Positions 7,530-13,511 of a stretch of 21,749 nt of DNA are shown here, piece after piece. Under the pieces are notes generated by a model. The model did not search any database. It worked only from the letters and a program-made list of their open reading frames with translations, and had not been told where the DNA came from. Position numbers and translations under genes: made by a program. Source of the stretch: PALSA-1336 sp038203095 (GTDB lineage Bacteria; Patescibacteriota; Doudnabacteria; UBA920); NCBI GenBank assembly GCA_038203095.1, contig JBBREH010000022.1, positions 1 through 21,749 on the forward strand, read 5' to 3'. Within the stretch, counting starts at the first letter, position 1; the number at the start of each line of letters is the position of its first letter.

Positions 7530-8024
7530 TTAAATTAATGAATTTCTTATTTCCTCCAAAGCCTCCGCTTTACCTTTAAACCCTAAAATTTCCATAACTT
7601 TATTTTTCTGTCTGGAAACTTCTGTGTAGTAGGCTGTCCATTTTTCCAGGGAGTCCGGGGACAAGTCGGATGGGCTCTGATATTTTTCTGCAGAAGGATC
7701 ATTAACCGGAACTACGATTACTTTGGTATCGCGCTCGCCGCGGTCAACCATTTCCATCATCCCAATAGCCCTACAAACAACTACTTCGCCTGATTTAAAA
7801 ACTTTGTCCGAGATTATAATGGCGTCCATTGGGTCACTGTCGCCGCCCAATGTACGCAAAATTGAACCATAATTAAAAGGGCAGACAATATTTTGAAAAG
7901 TAAAATCCAGTTTTAAACTGTCTGAAGCTTCGTCATACTCATACTTTAAATTACTGCCTTTTTCCATTTCAACCAAAACATTAAAAGCCTCAAGTTCGCC
8001 GAATGGGATGTTTTTATAAGTCAT
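7530..8024 (-). CDS. ppa: Inorganic pyrophosphatase (family I, soluble)
   Basis: Hydrolyses pyrophosphate to two phosphates, pulling forward nucleic-acid and aminoacyl-tRNA synthesis; cytoplasmic and Mg-dependent. From the ATG at 8024 the protein has 164 residues, normal for bacterial family I. The signature D-S-D-P-M-D lies at about 62-67, with LKYEYDE (about 26-32) for the substrate Lys/Glu and CPFNYG (about 48-53) in the expected place. The frame stays open upstream to a GTG at 8054, but the ATG matches the usual family start and overlaps the end of the small upstream ORF by 11 bp, suggesting coupling. No clear Shine-Dalgarno is seen. Confidence 0.95.
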   Translation of the reverse strand: MTYKNIPFGELEAFNVLVEMEKGSNLKYEYDEASDSLKLDFTFQNIVCPFNYGSILRTLGGDSDPMDAIIISDKVFKSGEVVVCRAIGMMEMVDRGERDTKVIVVPVNDPSAEKYQSPSDLSPDSLEKWTAYYTEVSRQKNKVMEILGFKGKAEALEEIRNSLI

Positions 8025-8196
8025 TTTTTTCTGATAATTGATTAAGGGCGACACCAGAAAAATCTATCCTGTCCTCGATAACTTCAGGCTCTGAGTTTTT
8101 TGGGCTAGTTTTTTGTTCTAATGGTGGAATATCCCGATAAGAATCGCGATCTCCTGTTGGGCGACCTGGTATTTTTTTGATTTCGATCCCACTCAT
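8014..8196 (-). CDS. Small hypothetical protein (60 aa) upstream of ppa
   Basis: An ATG-started frame of 60 codons, overlapping the start of ppa by 11 bp. The product is polar and charged with no membrane segment, starting MSGIEIKKIPGRPTGDRD. I do not recognise it. Its position between mnmA and ppa, same strand and overlapping, is compatible with a real short gene that couples translation to ppa, but the composition gives no strong support. Confidence 0.4.
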   Translation of the reverse strand: MSGIEIKKIPGRPTGDRDSYRDIPPLEQKTSPKNSEPEVIEDRIDFSGVALNQLSEKNDL

Positions 8197-8249
8197 AAAT
8201 TTTACTTTTTAACTATTTAATCTTCCAAAGTTATAAGTTTGGGTTCCCT

Positions 8250-8277
8250 AAATCTTCAATCTAAAATCTTCAATCTA
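8250..8277. repeat. 14-bp exact tandem repeat (double heptad) after mnmA
   Basis: AAATCTTCAATCTA occurs twice in a row (8250-8263 and 8264-8277), each unit being two heptads, followed by CAATTTA that runs into the mnmA stop codon. It is one of several 7-bp-periodic repeats in the window. The 85-bp gap between mnmA and the small ORF holds nothing else that I can recognise. Confidence 0.8.
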
Positions 8278-8281
8278 CAAT

Positions 8282-9544
8282 TTAAACTATCACCCCGCCC
8301 CCCACGCACTCTTTACCTTTATATAATACCAAACTTTGTCCACTAGCAACAGCTTTTTGAGGTTTTTTGAAAGTCACGCAATAATGACCTTTGCCGATTG
8401 CCGATATTGTGAGCGAAACAAGCTGGCCCTGGTGACGGTAGCGTCCCTGTAGGGAAAGGTCTAGACCGTTCCCTACAGGCGGAGAGCAAGCTGTCCGCTT
8501 CCCTTTTTTTTGGAGGCCAATGGCCTCCGCTACGGCCTCGTTTATCCAATTCACCGAATGAATTTCCACTTCCTTAACTTCCAGCGCTTTATCTTTAGGA
8601 TTATTTGTCACATACAAAATATTCTTTTTTAAATCTTTGCGGACAACATAATACGGACCGTTGCCACCAACTTTAATTCCCTGCCTTTGGCCAATGGTGT
8701 AGTAGTGTAGGCCTTGATGTCGGCCAAGGGGTGAGGGGTGAGGGGTGAGGGATGAGTCTGTAGATTGTCCTGTTTTTCTATCCCCTATACCCTTTCCCCT
8801 ATGCCCTTCCAAAAGCAAAACTATGTCCCCCGGCTTTGCCTTTAACTTCTGATCCAAAAAATCTTTTAAACGAATTCTGCCCACAAAACACAAACCCATA
8901 CTTTCTTTTTTGTCGGCGTTGGGCAGACCGATTTTTTTTGCCAACGCTCGTACTGCCGGCTTCTTCAGTCCGCCAATTGGGAAAAGCAAGTGAGGTAATT
9001 GCTCCGTTTTGATGTTATATATAAAATAGGTTTGGTCTTTAAACTCGTCGGCACTCCGAAGTAATGTAGCGTGCCCATTTATGGGCGTCTCAGGTCGCCG
9101 ATGAATCGGCACGCTACGTCGCATTTGGACTTCCCTCTTCCCTATTTTTGCATAATGCCCCGTTGCCAAAAAATCGTAACCCTCTTTAATTGCCCAATTA
9201 TACAAAAGTTTAAATTTAATTTCCTTGTTGCACATTACGTCCGGGTTCGGCGTGCGGCCGGCCGCGTATTCTTTAAAAAAATAATTTAGCACGTTTTTCT
9301 CGTACTGTTTTTCAAAGTCCAAAGTATGTAGTGGGATGCGCAAAAAAGCCGCCACGCGCAAAGTGTCCTGCCTGTCCTTAAGCCACGGACATTCGTTTAC
9401 CTTAAGCCCGGCCGTAGACGACCAATTCTTCATAAACGCCGCCTCAACTTGATAGCCCTGTTTAATTAGCAAATACGCTGAAACCGCGGAATCAATTCCG
9501 CCGGAAAGAGCAATTAAAACCTTTTTTGATTTTACTAATTTCAT
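8282..9544 (-). CDS. mnmA: tRNA-specific 2-thiouridylase MnmA, with three repeat-derived insertions
   Basis: MnmA adds sulfur to U34 of tRNA-Lys, -Glu and -Gln wobble positions, using ATP and a persulfide. Seen: PP-loop SGGIDS (14-19), catalytic Cys105 in NPDVMCNKEIKF, GHYAKI (129-134), KDQTYFIYN (169-177), second catalytic Cys219 in SMGLCFVGRI, HYYTIGQRQGI (280-290) and a normal C-terminal barrel. Length is 420 against a usual 350-370. Excess residues fall in three places: about 134-160 (a heptad pair plus a REP pair), 248-275 (heptad repeats giving SSLTPHPSPLG) and about 336-370 (a second REP pair). All keep the frame and lie in loops away from the catalytic motifs, so the enzyme may well be active. 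An upstream terminator-like hairpin separates it from the phosphatase gene. Confidence 0.95.
   Translation of the reverse strand: MKLVKSKKVLIALSGGIDSAVSAYLLIKQGYQVEAAFMKNWSSTAGLKVNECPWLKDRQDTLRVAAFLRIPLHTLDFEKQYEKNVLNYFFKEYAAGRTPNPDVMCNKEIKFKLLYNWAIKEGYDFLATGHYAKIGKREVQMRRSVPIHRRPETPINGHATLLRSADEFKDQTYFIYNIKTEQLPHLLFPIGGLKKPAVRALAKKIGLPNADKKESMGLCFVGRIRLKDFLDQKLKAKPGDIVLLLEGHRGKGIGDRKTGQSTDSSLTPHPSPLGRHQGLHYYTIGQRQGIKVGGNGPYYVVRKDLKKNILYVTNNPKDKALEVKEVEIHSVNWINEAVAEAIGLQKKGKRTACSPPVGNGLDLSLQGRYRHQGQLVSLTISAIGKGHYCVTFKKPQKAVASGQSLVLYKGKECVGGGVIV
8438..8533. repeat. REP-like inverted pair in frame in mnmA (3' copy)
   Basis: The segment opens with GTAG (8438-8441) and closes with CTAC (8530-8533). 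Inside the left end is a hairpin, CCTGTAGGGAA (8446-8456) with TTCCCTACAGG (8469-8479), enclosing a second palindrome GGTCTAGACC. At the right end is GGAGGCCAATGGCCTCC (8512-8528), a 7-bp stem. A near match to the right unit is at 15805-15824. The DNA encodes residues about 336-370 of MnmA. Confidence 0.75.
8728..8808. repeat. Two-block heptamer repeat in frame in mnmA
   Basis: Three copies of GGGGTGA and one GGGATGA (8728-8755) are followed by a 25-bp spacer and four heptads, TCCCCTA, TACCCTT, TCCCCTA, TGCCCTT (8781-8808). The design (G-rich heptads, spacer with GTCTGTAGA, C-rich heptads) parallels 4637-4697. It encodes about residues 246-272 of MnmA, between GDIVLLLEG and HQGLHYYTIG, where ordinary MnmA has only a short turn. 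Confidence 0.85.
9066..9117. repeat. REP-like inverted pair in frame in mnmA (5' copy)
   Basis: A 52-bp head-to-head pair: GTAGCGTGCCCATTTATGGG on the left, and the right half read on the other strand is GTAGCGTGCCGATTCATCGG. The two halves differ by exchanges that preserve the stem pairs (C-G against G-C). It encodes about residues 143-160 of MnmA. Next to it (9131-9144) are two heptads, TTCCCTC and TTCCCTA, that are also in frame. Related units are at 9612-9710 and 13030-13113. Confidence 0.85.
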
Positions 9545-9573
9545 AACAGCCGTAATTTTGCCATAAAAATAAC

Positions 9574-9591
9574 CCCGCGTAAAGCGCCGGG
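9574..9591 (-). terminator. Candidate terminator between the phosphatase gene and mnmA
   Basis: On the minus strand CCC-GCG pairs with CGC-GGG around a 5-nt loop with one bulged base, and the next bases are GTTATTTTTATG. The GC stem plus T-rich tract fits an intrinsic terminator for the upstream phosphatase gene. It would also lie in the mnmA leader, about 30 bp before its start. Confidence 0.5.
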
Positions 9592-9611
9592 CTATAATCT
9601 AAAAGTGTAAT

Positions 9612-9710
9612 GTAGTTAGCCGATTCATCGGCTGTCCCGATCGCCAAACAGCCCATAAATGGGAACTATGACTTGCTTACGATGACGAGCGGCTAAAGCT
9701 TGCCCCCTAC
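9612..9710. repeat. REP-like cluster, intergenic (mnmA / phosphatase)
   Basis: Begins with GTAG (9612-9615) and the perfect palindrome GCCGATTCATCGGC (9619-9632), continues with CCCATAAATGGG (9652-9663), and ends with CTAC (9707-9710) after an imperfect stem around AAGCTT. The left 50 bp are an inverted, diverged copy of the element inside mnmA. It fills most of the 183-bp gap, with the terminator-like hairpin. Confidence 0.75.
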
Positions 9711-9727
9711 AATACAAAGTCAATTTT

Positions 9728-10504
9728 CTATTTTAAGTGTTTTTCTACAATTTCTATCAACTGATTATGAATCAAACCATTAGATATTAAACAGCCCTTT
9801 ATATCGCGATCATACCTCTGCTCCCCGCCCCACAAATCGGTAACTTTGCCGCCGGCTTCTTCTACGATTATTTTTATGGCCGCGACATCGTGCGCCGTGG
9901 TATGGCCAAAAGTTATGGCATCAATTTCCCCGGCCGCAAGCAACATGGCATTATAAACTATGGAGCCAATTCCGAAGCTTTGTACATTATGGTTAAAAAC
10001 CACATCATCCAAAAAACCTGGCATGAGATACTGCATTTTTGACCAAATACAGTGACTTATGTACGCGCCGTCAAATTTGGCCAGCTTGGAAACGTGAATC
10101 TTTTTTCCGTTCAAAAACGCGCCTTGACCTTTTTCGGCTACAAATAACCTATCCAGCATCGCGTCAAGCGCAATGCCCAAAATGGGTTCGCCGTTTTTAC
10201 ACAGCGCCAAAGAAAAACAAAATGTCGGCATACCGTGGGAAAAAGGAATGGTGCCGTCTACCGGGTCGCAGACCCATACATACTCCGCGCCGTCAATTGC
10301 GTAACTTTCTTCTTCACCCAAAACCGCATGGCCGGGAAAAGTATTTTTTACCGCTTCCACCACCAAACTATTTATTGCTAAATCAGTTTTTGTAACCGGT
10401 GAACCATCAGCCTTTATAGTCCGGTCCATTCCCAGCATAAAATTCTCCCGCATTATTCCGCCGGCCTGCTTAGCTAAGTTAAGTCCAAAATTTTTGTAGT
10501 CCAT
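9728..10504 (-). CDS. Inositol-monophosphatase-family sugar/histidinol phosphatase
   Basis: 258 residues with the family's metal-binding motifs: Asp41 in VTKTDLAIN, GEEE (63-66), the signature WVCDPVDGTIPFSHG (77-91; Asp80, Asp83) and a late Asp in TAHDVAAIKIIVEEAGG. These enzymes use Mg to remove phosphate from inositol monophosphate, histidinol phosphate or related small phosphates; sequence alone does not fix the substrate. SuhB- or HisN-like are both possible, and no histidine genes are adjacent. The usual DGTxNF reads DGTIPF, a small departure. The gene stands alone, with a REP cluster downstream and a MITE-like element upstream, so its promoter must lie in or beyond the MITE. Confidence 0.9.
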   Translation of the reverse strand: MDYKNFGLNLAKQAGGIMRENFMLGMDRTIKADGSPVTKTDLAINSLVVEAVKNTFPGHAVLGEEESYAIDGAEYVWVCDPVDGTIPFSHGMPTFCFSLALCKNGEPILGIALDAMLDRLFVAEKGQGAFLNGKKIHVSKLAKFDGAYISHCIWSKMQYLMPGFLDDVVFNHNVQSFGIGSIVYNAMLLAAGEIDAITFGHTTAHDVAAIKIIVEEAGGKVTDLWGGEQRYDRDIKGCLISNGLIHNQLIEIVEKHLK

Positions 10505-10526
10505 AAATTCTTAATTTTCCAAACAC

Positions 10527-10694
10527 TATTAGACTTGTTGTTTAATAACTTTTATGATCCAAAAGAAGTTATTTCTGGCAAAACCGCAGTTAAGAATTTC
10601 GATGTTTAACCTAAGTTAAGCGGAAAAATTTTTAACAAGGGTTTGGCGAAATAACATATTTTGGGCGGAAAATTATTAAACAACAAGTCTATTA
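10527..10694. mobile_element. MITE-like 158-bp palindromic element with 5-bp duplication
   Basis: GACTTGTTGTTTAATAA (10532-10548) is exactly repeated in inverse at 10673-10689, and TATTA flanks both ends (10527-10531, 10690-10694), as expected for a target duplication. The interior also pairs with itself imperfectly: GTTATTTCTGGCAAAACC against GGTTTGGCGAAATAA, and CCGCAGTTAA against TTAAGCGG. The whole element could fold as one long hairpin. There is no coding capacity, so it would need a transposase elsewhere. Its ends share GACTT with the IS at 5243-6353 but are otherwise different. It occupies most of the 288-bp gap. Confidence 0.8.
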
Positions 10695-10730
10695 TACAAT
10701 ATAGCATGATAGTGCTTAATTCGTTGATCA

Positions 10731-10764
10731 CCTTGCTTCATTCACGGCCGTGAATTAAGCAAGG
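10731..10764. repeat. 34-bp near-perfect palindrome downstream of the EamA gene
   Basis: CCTTGCTT (10731-10738) pairs with AAGCAAGG (10757-10764), and between them is the perfect 16-bp palindrome ATTCACGGCCGTGAAT (10740-10755); only one internal position on each side mismatches. It lies 28 bp past the EamA stop. Read as a terminator for that gene it lacks a T-run; on the plus strand TTTTT follows after six bases, but no plus-strand gene is there. It could be a terminator remnant, a protein site or another repeat family. Confidence 0.6.
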
Positions 10765-10792
10765 ATCGGCTTTTTCAATCACTAGACAAATA

Positions 10793-11215
10793 TCATTTCA
10801 CAAACACTGTCACTAATACTCCCGCCACCACCAATAGCCCTCCCAGCACGCTCCCCCACGTTGGCGTTTCACTTAAAAAGATAAAAGCGAGAAGAATTGT
10901 TAGCGCGACGGAAAGCTTGTCGATGGGCGCTACTCGGGAGGCCTGACCTAGTTGCAAAGCTCTGTAATAAAACAGCCAAGACAATCCGGTTGCGATTGCT
11001 GATAATACAATGAATATCCAGGTATGGCGAGACCAGTCTTTTATTTGATGCGAAGTTCCTTCTACAAATACAATCCCCCAGGCAAACAACAAAATAATTA
11101 ATGTACGCACAGCCACGGCTAAATTACTGGAAACGCCTTTAATTCCGATCTTCCCAAAAATGGCCACCAAGCTGGCAAAAAAGGCGGATAGCATTGCGTA
11201 GAGAGCCCAAATCAT
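10793..11215 (-). CDS. Half-size EamA/DMT-family transporter
   Basis: 140 residues with five hydrophobic segments, matching one EamA repeat (drug/metabolite transporter superfamily). The N-terminus MIWALYAMLSAFFASLVAIFG and the C-terminal half with YYRALQLGQASRVAPIDKLSV and FLSETPTWGSVLGGLLVVAG are typical. Ordinary EamA proteins have two such repeats; single-repeat forms like this probably work as dimers in the membrane. The substrate cannot be told from sequence. It follows the DsbA-like gene across a 68-bp gap filled by heptad repeats. Confidence 0.88.
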   Translation of the reverse strand: MIWALYAMLSAFFASLVAIFGKIGIKGVSSNLAVAVRTLIILLFAWGIVFVEGTSHQIKDWSRHTWIFIVLSAIATGLSWLFYYRALQLGQASRVAPIDKLSVALTILLAFIFLSETPTWGSVLGGLLVVAGVLVTVFVK

Positions 11216-11225
11216 ACTGAGAACC

Positions 11226-11281
11226 TTTGACCTTTGACATGTGACATTTGAAAGTCAAATGCAAAAGGTTAAATATCAAAT
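11226..11281. repeat. Eight-heptad array with inverted halves
   Basis: The run divides cleanly into heptads: TTTGACC, TTTGACA, TGTGACA, TTTGAAA (11226-11253), then GTCAAAT, GCAAAAG, GTTAAAT, ATCAAAT (11254-11281). The second four are roughly the reverse complement of the first, and CATTTGA-AAG-TCAAATG forms a hairpin at the junction. The array fills the gap between the EamA gene and the stop of the DsbA-like gene. Confidence 0.85.
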
Positions 11282-11283
11282 GC

Positions 11284-11994
11284 TTACTTCACGTAATAAG
11301 CCTCTGCCTGTTTTTTTAAACCTTCCAAAACATCATTTTTTAAAGCATGCCCGTTAAAAAATAGGCTGGGTGTGCCGGGCAAATTTAAGGCGGCTGCCTC
11401 GTCGCTATTTTTTTGGATCATAGACAAATATTTTTTATTTACAATATCACTTTTAAATTGGTCTAAATTTGCTACGCCCACCTCTTTAGCATAGCCTGCA
11501 AAAACTTCCAACGGGTCGGCTAAATCCTGCCAATCGGTTTGCATTTTAAAAAGCAAATCGTGCATTTCCCAATACTTACCCTGCGCCCCCGCGGCCTCGG
11601 CCGCCATGGCTGACTCAAGGGAATTGGCATGGATTTGCACTAAAGGAAAATATCGATAAACAAAAACCGTATCCTTAAACTCACTGGGCACGGGTTTTAA
11701 AATTTCACTAAAAGCCGCGCAAGCGGGACATTGAAAATCGGCATATTCCACAAAAACGTTTTTAGCATTGGGATTGCCCTGGTATCTTTCGGATGCCGGG
11801 TCAAAATTCGATGGCAGCAAAATAGGACTGGGCTTGTTTAAGCTCAAGGCTTTATTGTAATTGGAAGTTCCTTTTTGCTTTTCCTCCGGAGAAATTTTAA
11901 ATAAAAAATAGCCAAAACCTAAAACCACTATTAACACTACAATTACACTAATAATTTTTTTTGCGCTTGAACCGGAGTCTTCATTGATAGACAT
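11284..11994 (-). CDS. Membrane-anchored DsbA-like thiol:disulfide oxidoreductase
   Basis: From the ATG at 11994 the protein has 236 residues: a short polar N-terminus, one membrane anchor (IISVIVVLIVVLGFGYFLF), a linker, and a thioredoxin-fold domain of the DsbA-like type. The active-site motif is CPAC in FVEYADFQCPACAAF, the cis-Pro loop is GTPSLFFNG, and the helical insertion with FPLVQIHANSLESAMAAEAAG is as in DsbA/BdbD proteins. It should oxidise or handle exported cysteine proteins outside the membrane. The frame extends to a GTG at 12048, overlapping the upstream gene by 23 bp; I prefer the ATG because the anchor then begins in the usual place. It lies downstream of a D,D-carboxypeptidase gene in the same direction. 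Confidence 0.92.
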   Translation of the reverse strand: MSINEDSGSSAKKIISVIVVLIVVLGFGYFLFKISPEEKQKGTSNYNKALSLNKPSPILLPSNFDPASERYQGNPNAKNVFVEYADFQCPACAAFSEILKPVPSEFKDTVFVYRYFPLVQIHANSLESAMAAEAAGAQGKYWEMHDLLFKMQTDWQDLADPLEVFAGYAKEVGVANLDQFKSDIVNKKYLSMIQKNSDEAAALNLPGTPSLFFNGHALKNDVLEGLKKQAEAYYVK

Positions 11995-12025
11995 ATTTTT
12001 AAAATAGGTTCTTGGAATTAATTGA

Positions 12026-12949
12026 TTAATTTTTAATACTAATCTCACTTAAAACCTTTGGGGCTAAATTTAGAGCTACCAAACTTTGAGCCACATCGCC
12101 TAACCTTGCCAGAAGCTTGGTTTCCGCGAAGGCGGAATATAAATGTTTTTCTCCTAAAACGACTACGGCTAATTTTTTTCCTTGTTTGGTTTGAATTAAC
12201 GCGGAAAAATTGTAGAGAGATTCATCAATATAACCGGTCTTGGCCCCAATCACAACAATATCCCGATCACTAAGCAGCTTATCTGTATTTTTAATAGTTT
12301 GATTATATCTTGTATTATTGCTTGAACGTAAAAGAAAACTGCCTTGTGCGGCAATTCTTTTTAAATAACTGTTAGACAGAGCAGCAGAAATTATTTTAGC
12401 ATAATCTGCAGCTGTAATAATATTTTGCGGATCCAGTCCGGTCGGCTCATTAAAATGGCTGCCGACTGCTCCTAACGCGGCTGCTTTTTCGTTCATTTTT
12501 TGCGCAAAAGCTTCAGGCGATAAGCCGGTGTTTCTTGCCAAAGCATTGGCAGCATTATTTGCCGATGGCATAAGCATGGCGTGGAATAAACCATCAACCG
12601 TAAATTTAATTCCGGCTTTGCTTTTTATACAGGCTCCTCCTTGGCCACAAACACCCACGGTTTGGTCAGCTAAGGTCATACTTACCATCTTGGACATTTT
12701 TGGTTTAGTGTCCAAAACCACCAACGCTGTAACCAGCTTTGTTAAAGACGCCGGCGGCCAGGCTTTGTCCGGGTTTTTTGATATTAAGACTTCACCTGTA
12801 TCTGCGTTACTAACAACATACGCGGTGGCGTAAAGCCCCTCCATGTTGGCCAAATCATTACCATTTTGAGGCATAGAGAGAGCAAAAACTTTCCCGGGCC
12901 ATAAAATAATTAAACAACAGAGTAAAATTGAGAATTTTGATTTTATCAT
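12026..12949 (-). CDS. D-alanyl-D-alanine carboxypeptidase (peptidase S11, PBP5-like)
   Basis: 307 residues. A signal peptide (about 1-24, ending VFALS) is followed by the S11 catalytic domain with all three penicillin-binding motifs: S68-L-T-K71, S129-A-N131 and K237-T-G239 (in VIGAKTGYIDES). The enzyme trims the terminal D-Ala from peptidoglycan pentapeptides outside the membrane, limiting cross-linking. It lacks the long C-terminal beta domain and amphipathic anchor of PBP5, ending soon after the catalytic domain; small S11 proteins of this size are common. The three Cys-bearing residues around VCGQGGACIK (99-108) could form a disulfide, and the next gene encodes a DsbA-like oxidoreductase, a plausible but unproven link. 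Confidence 0.93.
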   Translation of the reverse strand: MIKSKFSILLCCLIILWPGKVFALSMPQNGNDLANMEGLYATAYVVSNADTGEVLISKNPDKAWPPASLTKLVTALVVLDTKPKMSKMVSMTLADQTVGVCGQGGACIKSKAGIKFTVDGLFHAMLMPSANNAANALARNTGLSPEAFAQKMNEKAAALGAVGSHFNEPTGLDPQNIITAADYAKIISAALSNSYLKRIAAQGSFLLRSSNNTRYNQTIKNTDKLLSDRDIVVIGAKTGYIDESLYNFSALIQTKQGKKLAVVVLGEKHLYSAFAETKLLARLGDVAQSLVALNLAPKVLSEISIKN

Positions 12950-12966
12950 ATTTATCGCTTTCCTCT

Positions 12967-13207
12967 ACTAAATACTAAAGGTAACTGCTCACTAAGCATT
13001 AAAATTCATTCTGATTTCATAGGATTAGTGTAGTGCGCCAATTTATCCACGCACCATTAAGGTGGTGTATGAATTTATCGGCCGTCCAGAAAGCCCATAA
13101 ATGGGCACGCTACACCGCCTTTAGTTAGCAGTTACTGCTAAAGAGATGCTAAATACAAAGACATCGGATCGCACAGTTTGGCACATTTCGTATTTTTAGT
13201 ATTTAGT
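12967..13207. repeat. Nested inverted-repeat block between ybaB and the carboxypeptidase gene
   Basis: This 266-bp gap is built of repeats. The outer pair is ACTAAATACTAAA (12967-12979) with TTTAGTATTTAGT (13195-13207), perfect over 13 bp. The next pair is GTAACTGCTCACTAA (12981-12995) with TTAGTTAGCAGTTAC (13121-13135), one mismatch in 15. The core is a REP-like pair (13030-13113). The outer sequences are themselves 7-bp periodic. I see no ORF or RNA gene in it. Confidence 0.75.
13030..13113. repeat. REP-like inverted pair, intergenic
   Basis: Starts with GTAG (13030-13033) followed by a degenerate unit, has a small hairpin CACC-ATTAA-GGTG, and ends with the perfect palindrome GCCCATAAATGGGC (13093-13106) followed by ACG and CTAC (13110-13113). 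The right unit is identical over about 20 bp to the left unit of the element inside mnmA (9066-9085), read on the other strand. Confidence 0.75.
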
Positions 13208-13215
13208 GGACATTC

Positions 13216-13494
13216 CTATTGCATCATTCCGCCAAACTTCTTTTGCAACATCTTTTTTTGTTCTTTAAACAAATCTTCCAGCGCGGCGCGGATGTGGCGG
13301 GCAACCTCACTTTTGTCGCCGGCAACTTCCGGACTGACATCTACGCTTTTTACGTTTTGGTTGCCGTCGGTGATAATTACTATCTTACTGCCGCTAGATT
13401 TTCCGGTCACCATTTCAACAGCAAGCATGGATTCCATTTGTTTAGCCTGCTTGCGCATTTCATTAACATCTTTTAACTTATCTAAAAATCCCAT
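13216..13494 (-). CDS. YbaB/EbfC-family nucleoid-associated protein
   Basis: 92 residues. N-terminal helix with MGFLDKLKDVNEMRKQAKQM, a short beta sheet region (VTGKSSGSKIVIITDGNQNVKSVDVSP) and a C-terminal helix ending KFGGMMQ: the standard YbaB layout and close to the usual 100-110 residues. These dimers bind DNA and are thought to shape the nucleoid. In many bacteria ybaB sits with dnaX and recR; neither is here. It begins 17 bp after the stop of the beta-helical membrane protein, with a weak AAGGGA upstream of the ATG. Confidence 0.92.
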   Translation of the reverse strand: MGFLDKLKDVNEMRKQAKQMESMLAVEMVTGKSSGSKIVIITDGNQNVKSVDVSPEVAGDKSEVARHIRAALEDLFKEQKKMLQKKFGGMMQ

Positions 13495-13511
13495 ACAATT
13501 TTCCCTTTTAG

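Noticed and set aside
12967..13207. CRISPR array
   Set aside because: The repeats are inverted and unevenly spaced, with no regular repeat-spacer alternation and no cas genes.
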